Shown here: piece by piece, positions 60,720-64,000 of the stretch | Layout of the letters: the number at the start of each line of letters is the position of its first letter | Position numbering within the stretch: the stretch's first letter is position 1 | NCBI RefSeq assembly: GCF_018390695.1 | Contig: NZ_JAHBGF010000028.1 | Location: 620,001-684,000, forward strand | From: Ancylobacter sonchi | GTDB taxonomy: Bacteria > Pseudomonadota > Alphaproteobacteria > Rhizobiales > Xanthobacteraceae | DNA length: 64,000 nucleotides | Reading direction: 5' to 3' | The notes under the pieces: model-generated | Seen by the model: the letters and a program-made list of their open reading frames with translations, nothing else | Databases searched by the model: none | What the model was told of the DNA's origin: nothing | Position numbers and translations under genes: made by a program

Positions 60720-60828
60720 TCGTCGCCGCGCGGCCGCCTGCGATGTCGCGCGTTCCGGTTGCCTTCGTCGGTCCCGCTGACGCGGTCGCGGGCCTGTGTC
60801 CTGTGCCGGCTTCACATTCGTTGCGAAC

Positions 60829-62028
60829 ATGAAAATCACCGCCATCGAGACCATACGCCTCGCCGAATTCGCCAATCTGCTCTGGGTCCACGTCCACACC
60901 GACGAGGGCGTGGTGGGGCTGGGCGAGACCTTCTACGGCGCCGCCGCCGTGGAGGCGCACATCCACGACACGCTGGCCGGCCGCCTCATCGGCCGCGATC
61001 CCTTGCGCATCGAGGCGCTGAACCGCGAGATGGTGAACCTGCCGCTGGCGCAGGCCTCGACCGGCGTCGAATACCGCGCCGCCTCCGCCATCGACTTCGC
61101 GCTGTGGGACATTTTCGGCAAGGTGTGCAACCAGCCGGTCCACCAGATGCTCGGCGGCCTCGCGCATGACAAGCTGCGGCTCTACAACACCTGCGCCGGC
61201 TACAAATATGTCCGCTCGATGAGCATCAAGCCGGTCTCCACCTGGGGCATCGGCGAGGCGGAGGGGCCGTATGAGGACCTCGACGCCTTCATGCACCGCG
61301 CCGACGAACTCGCCGAGAGTCTGCTCGACGAAGGCATCACCGCGATGAAGATCTGGCCCTTCGACCCGGCCGGCATCGAAACCGGCGGCAACTACATCAC
61401 CGCCGAGCAGATGAAGGCGGCGATCGTCCCGTTCGAGAAGATCCGAAAGGCGGTGGGCGACAAGATGGAGATCATGGTCGAGTTCCACTCGCTGTGGAAC
61501 CTGCCGACCGCCAAGAAGATCGCCCGCGCGCTCGAGCCCTACGCGCCGACCTGGTACGAAGACCCGATCCGCATGAACTCCCCGCAGGCGCTGGCGGAAT
61601 ATGCCCGCTCGACCGATGTCTGGGTCTGCGCCAGCGAGACGCTGGGCTCGCGGTTCGCCTATCAGGACTTCCTGAACGTCGATGCCGCCGGCGTGGTGAT
61701 GGTCGATCTGTGCTGGACCGGCGGCCTCACCGAGGGCCGCAAGATCGCCGCGCAGGCCGACACCTATCATCGCCCCTTCGCGCCGCATGACTGCACCGGC
61801 CCGGTCGCCTTCATCGCGGCGATCCATTGCTCGTTCAGCCAGCCCAACACGCTGATCCAGGAATCGGTCAGGGCGTTCTATCGCGGCTGGTACAACGAGC
61901 TCGTCACCGCCATGCCACATATCGAGAACGGCTACGCTTATCCGATGGAGGGAGCCGGGCTCTGCGTCGAATTACGCCCCGAGGTCTTCAAGCGCGACGA
62001 CCTCACCGTCCGTCGCAGCGCGCTCTGA
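60829..62028 (+). CDS. Enolase-superfamily (mandelate racemase/muconate lactonizing) sugar-acid dehydratase
   Basis: A 399-residue enzyme. The N-terminal capping domain (MKITAIETIRL, then VVGLGETFYGAAAVEAHIHD) precedes the TIM barrel. The barrel motifs MVEFHSLWNL, WYEDPIRMN and ASETLGSR probably carry the metal ligands, and HDCTGPVAFIAA resembles the catalytic His of galactonate/gluconate-type dehydratases. The late EGAGLCVELRPEVF is typical of the family. It likely removes water from a C5-C6 aldonate or uronate to give a 2-keto-3-deoxy acid. The start ATG has no obvious Shine-Dalgarno. It is followed by the SDR after 11 bases. Confidence 0.88.
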   Translation: MKITAIETIRLAEFANLLWVHVHTDEGVVGLGETFYGAAAVEAHIHDTLAGRLIGRDPLRIEALNREMVNLPLAQASTGVEYRAASAIDFALWDIFGKVCNQPVHQMLGGLAHDKLRLYNTCAGYKYVRSMSIKPVSTWGIGEAEGPYEDLDAFMHRADELAESLLDEGITAMKIWPFDPAGIETGGNYITAEQMKAAIVPFEKIRKAVGDKMEIMVEFHSLWNLPTAKKIARALEPYAPTWYEDPIRMNSPQALAEYARSTDVWVCASETLGSRFAYQDFLNVDAAGVVMVDLCWTGGLTEGRKIAAQADTYHRPFAPHDCTGPVAFIAAIHCSFSQPNTLIQESVRAFYRGWYNELVTAMPHIENGYAYPMEGAGLCVELRPEVFKRDDLTVRRSAL

Positions 62029-62039
62029 GGGAGGGTCGC

Positions 62040-62810
62040 ATGTCGCTCGAACTGTTCTCGCTCCAGGGCAAGACCGCCCTCGTCACCGGCTCGGCGCGCG
62101 GCCTCGGCCTCGCCATCGCGCGTGGCCTCGGCAAGGCCGGCGCCGCCGTCATCCTCAACGGCACCGATGCCGGCCGGACCGCCGCCGCCGCCGAGACCCT
62201 CGCGGCCGAGGGACTGGACGCCACCGCGCTCGCCTTCGACGTCGCCGACGACGCGGCGGTGCTGGCCGCCTTCGCGCGCCTCGACGCCGAGGGGCGCGAG
62301 GTGGACATACTGGTCAACAATGCCGGCATCCAGTTCCGCAAGCCGATGCTGGATCTCGATCCTGCCGACTGGCGGCGCGTCCTCGACACCAACCTCACCA
62401 GCGCCTTCCTGATCGGGCGCGAGGCGGCGCGGCGGATGATCGCCCGCGGCCGTGGCGGCAAGATCGTCAATATCGGCTCGCTGATGAGCGAAGTCGCCCG
62501 TCCGACGGTCGCACCCTATACGGCGGCCAAAGGCGGGATCAAACTGCTCACCCGCTCCATGGCCGCCGAATGGGCCGAGCATGGCATCCAGTCGAATGCC
62601 ATCGGCCCCGGCTACATGGCGACCGACATGAACGAGGCGCTGATGAACGATCCCAAGTTCGACAGCTTCGTGAAGGGCCGCACCCCCACGCGGCGCTGGG
62701 GGTTGCCGGAAGAGCTCGTCGGCGCGGCGGTGTTCCTCGCCTCGCCGGCCTCGAACTACGTGAACGGCCAGATCATCTATGTCGACGGAGGCATGCTGGC
62801 CGTTCTCTAG
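62040..62810 (+). CDS. Short-chain dehydrogenase/reductase (gluconate 5-dehydrogenase-like)
   Basis: A 256-residue classical SDR. The coenzyme motif TGSARGLGLA is at about residues 16-25, NNAGIQFRKPM follows, the catalytic Ser is in VNIGSLMSEVARP, Tyr and Lys are in YTAAKGG, and YVDGGMLAVL ends the protein. Relatives interconvert keto and hydroxy sugar acids, for example gluconate and 5-ketogluconate. It starts after a GGGAGG site, 11 bases past the dehydratase stop, and precedes the TRAP binding protein gene, consistent with one sugar-acid operon under the upstream GntR regulator. Confidence 0.92.
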   Translation: MSLELFSLQGKTALVTGSARGLGLAIARGLGKAGAAVILNGTDAGRTAAAAETLAAEGLDATALAFDVADDAAVLAAFARLDAEGREVDILVNNAGIQFRKPMLDLDPADWRRVLDTNLTSAFLIGREAARRMIARGRGGKIVNIGSLMSEVARPTVAPYTAAKGGIKLLTRSMAAEWAEHGIQSNAIGPGYMATDMNEALMNDPKFDSFVKGRTPTRRWGLPEELVGAAVFLASPASNYVNGQIIYVDGGMLAVL

Positions 62811-62898
62811 ACTACCGCGGCGCCACCGCGGAAAGACCCAGACCCAAAGACTGAAGACCCAAAAGAACAACAACAATATTCCCAAGGAGAGAACCCCG

Positions 62899-62934
62899 AT
62901 GAAGTCCCATCTTGGCATGAAGCCCCATCTTGGA
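62899..62934 (+). repeat. 18-bp tandem duplication at the start of the TRAP binding protein gene
   Basis: Two 18-bp units (62899-62916 and 62917-62934) differ at two bases and encode MKSHLG then MKPHLG. Both units begin with ATG, so the gene has duplicated its start region in frame. Confidence 0.85.
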
Positions 62935-63933
62935 ATGCGCGTCGCCTATGCCGCCCTGATCGCCGCCACCACCCTGCTCGGTGCCGGCGCGGCCTCGGCG
63001 GAGATCAAGGCGAAGATCGGCCACGCCATGCCGGATTCGCACCCGCAGGCGGCGGCGATGAACAAGTTCGCCGAACTGGTCGGCACCTACACCAATGGCG
63101 ACGTGAAGGTGCAGACCTATTCCGGCGCCCTGCTCGGCAGCGACGAGAAGCAGCTGCAGGCGGTGCAGGCCGGCACCCAGGAATTCTACATCGGCACGCT
63201 GGCGCCGCTGTCGACCCGGGTGAAGGAAGTACAGATCTGGGATCTGCCCTTCATGTTCCAGAACACCAAGGAGGTCTATGCGGTCCTCGACGGCCCCTCC
63301 TCCAAGAAGATCTTCGAGAAGATCGAGCCGACCGGCCTCGTCGGCCTGACCTGGAGCGGCATGGGCTTCCGCAACCTGTCGAACAGCCGGCACGCGGTGA
63401 CCAAGCTCGAGGACGTGTCGGGGCTGAAGCTGCGGGTGATGGCCAATCCGGTGGCGCTCGACACCTGGAAGACCATCGGCGCCAACGCCACCCCGATGCC
63501 GTTCTCCGAGGTGTTCCCCGCGCTGGAGGTGAAGGCCATCGACGGGCAGGAGAACCCGCTGCTGCACATGTACGCCAACAAGATGCAGGAAGTGCAGAAG
63601 TACATCTCGCTGACCAACCACGTCTACACGCCGGTGGCGCTGGTCGCCTCGAAGAAGTTCTGGGACAAGCTGACCCCGGCCGATCAGGACGGCATCCGCA
63701 AGGCGGCGGTCGAGGCCGGCCTCCTGCAGCGCAAGCTGCTCGACGAGGGCGACCGCGAGGTCATCGGCAAGTTCAAGGAGGCCGGCGTCGAGGTCGATGC
63801 GGTGCCGCCGGAGCAGCTCGCCCGCATCCAGGACCAGGTGAAGCCGGTGGTCGCCAAGTTCAAGGACCAGATCGGCGGCGAGTTCGTCGACGGCTTCTAC
63901 GCCGAGATCGCCAAGGCGCGCGCCGGCAACTGA
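62899..63933 (+). CDS. TRAP transporter substrate-binding protein, DctP family
   Basis: A 344-residue precursor. Its leader has a duplicated MKSHLG/MKPHLG start, then a signal peptide (VAYAALIAATTLLGAGAASA) cleaved before EIKAKIGHAMPDSHPQ. The mature protein follows the DctP pattern: LLGSDEKQLQAVQAGTQEF, DLPFMFQNTKEVYAVLDG, LEDVSGLKLRVMANP with the conserved Arg that binds carboxylate, and EVFPALEVKAIDGQENP. It captures an organic or sugar acid for the DctQ/DctM membrane subunits, which must lie beyond the right edge or elsewhere. A good AAGGAGAG site precedes the first ATG. An internal ATG 18 or 36 bases on would also give a signal peptide. Confidence 0.92.
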   Translation: MKSHLGMKPHLGMRVAYAALIAATTLLGAGAASAEIKAKIGHAMPDSHPQAAAMNKFAELVGTYTNGDVKVQTYSGALLGSDEKQLQAVQAGTQEFYIGTLAPLSTRVKEVQIWDLPFMFQNTKEVYAVLDGPSSKKIFEKIEPTGLVGLTWSGMGFRNLSNSRHAVTKLEDVSGLKLRVMANPVALDTWKTIGANATPMPFSEVFPALEVKAIDGQENPLLHMYANKMQEVQKYISLTNHVYTPVALVASKKFWDKLTPADQDGIRKAAVEAGLLQRKLLDEGDREVIGKFKEAGVEVDAVPPEQLARIQDQVKPVVAKFKDQIGGEFVDGFYAEIAKARAGN

Positions 63934-63941
63934 GCCGATCC

Positions 63942-63977
63942 GGGGAAGGGCGGCCCGCTCACGGGCTGCCCATCCCC
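63942..63977 (+). terminator. Hairpin after the TRAP binding protein gene
   Basis: GGGGAAGGGCGGCCCG (63942-63957) folds with CGGGCTGCCCATCCCC (63962-63977) around a 4-base loop, with three mismatches in the stem and a short T-rich stretch afterwards. It may end the transcript or reduce readthrough into dctQM genes beyond the window. Confidence 0.6.
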
Positions 63978-64000
63978 TTCGTCTTTCCGATCGCCTGAGG

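Overview
The window is a GC-rich chromosomal stretch from an alphaproteobacterium, most likely a member of the Hyphomicrobiales (possibly Xanthobacteraceae). Signs of this are the strong G/C third-codon bias on both strands, the Omp25/Omp31-type outer membrane barrel, the many FCD-type GntR regulators and the wealth of transporter-plus-catabolism cassettes. The taxonomic placement is inference. No rRNA, tRNA, CRISPR array, insertion sequence or phage gene was seen. This is a catabolic and uptake region, not a mobile one.

Layout. 1-6536: a partial SsuD-like monooxygenase, then a TauABC/SsuABC-type ABC uptake operon ending in a fumarylacetoacetate-hydrolase-family enzyme, with a divergent GntR regulator flanked by ACCAA/TTGGT inverted repeats. 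6810-17679: acetate kinase, outer membrane barrel, a long glycosyltransferase, a LysR/alcohol dehydrogenase pair, a PPC-domain protein, an orphan FhuC-like ATPase, and an MFS/AraC divergent pair. 17704-34101: the most unusual locus. A minus-strand run (chaperonin-like gene, PotA/D/B/C-type ABC transporter, class III aminotransferase, GntR regulator, 3-hydroxyisobutyrate-dehydrogenase-like reductase) diverges from a plus-strand run (HyuA, two tandem HyuB paralogues, class IV aminotransferase). The chaperonin is a colinear GroEL paralogue that lacks both catalytic aspartates (Gly at 52, Ser at 398). Similar TGTGATCACA palindromes lie upstream of potA and of hyuA, suggesting shared control.

34128-39563: a PfkB sugar kinase, an IorAB-type molybdenum hydroxylase with Tat signal, a SLAC1/TehA-like channel and a small Cys-rich secreted protein. 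39691-54566: two complete tripartite tricarboxylate transporters (TctCBA), a YdiJ-like FAD/Fe-S dehydrogenase, a class V aminotransferase, two GntR regulators, a CaiB-type CoA-transferase and a crotonase-fold protein lacking both classical catalytic glutamates. Related AT-rich elements precede four of these transcription units. This looks like an organic-acid uptake and oxidation regulon. 54619-59574: a luciferase-like monooxygenase, LysR plus CidA/LrgA and LrgB membrane proteins, and a B12-binding radical SAM enzyme. 59821-64000: a sugar-acid cassette with a GntR regulator (16-bp palindrome over its start), an enolase-superfamily dehydratase, an SDR and a TRAP solute-binding protein.

The common theme is scavenging small organic acids, amines and sulfonates. 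Each cassette carries its own transporter, one or two enzymes and a local regulator, usually of the GntR/FCD type (five in 64 kb).
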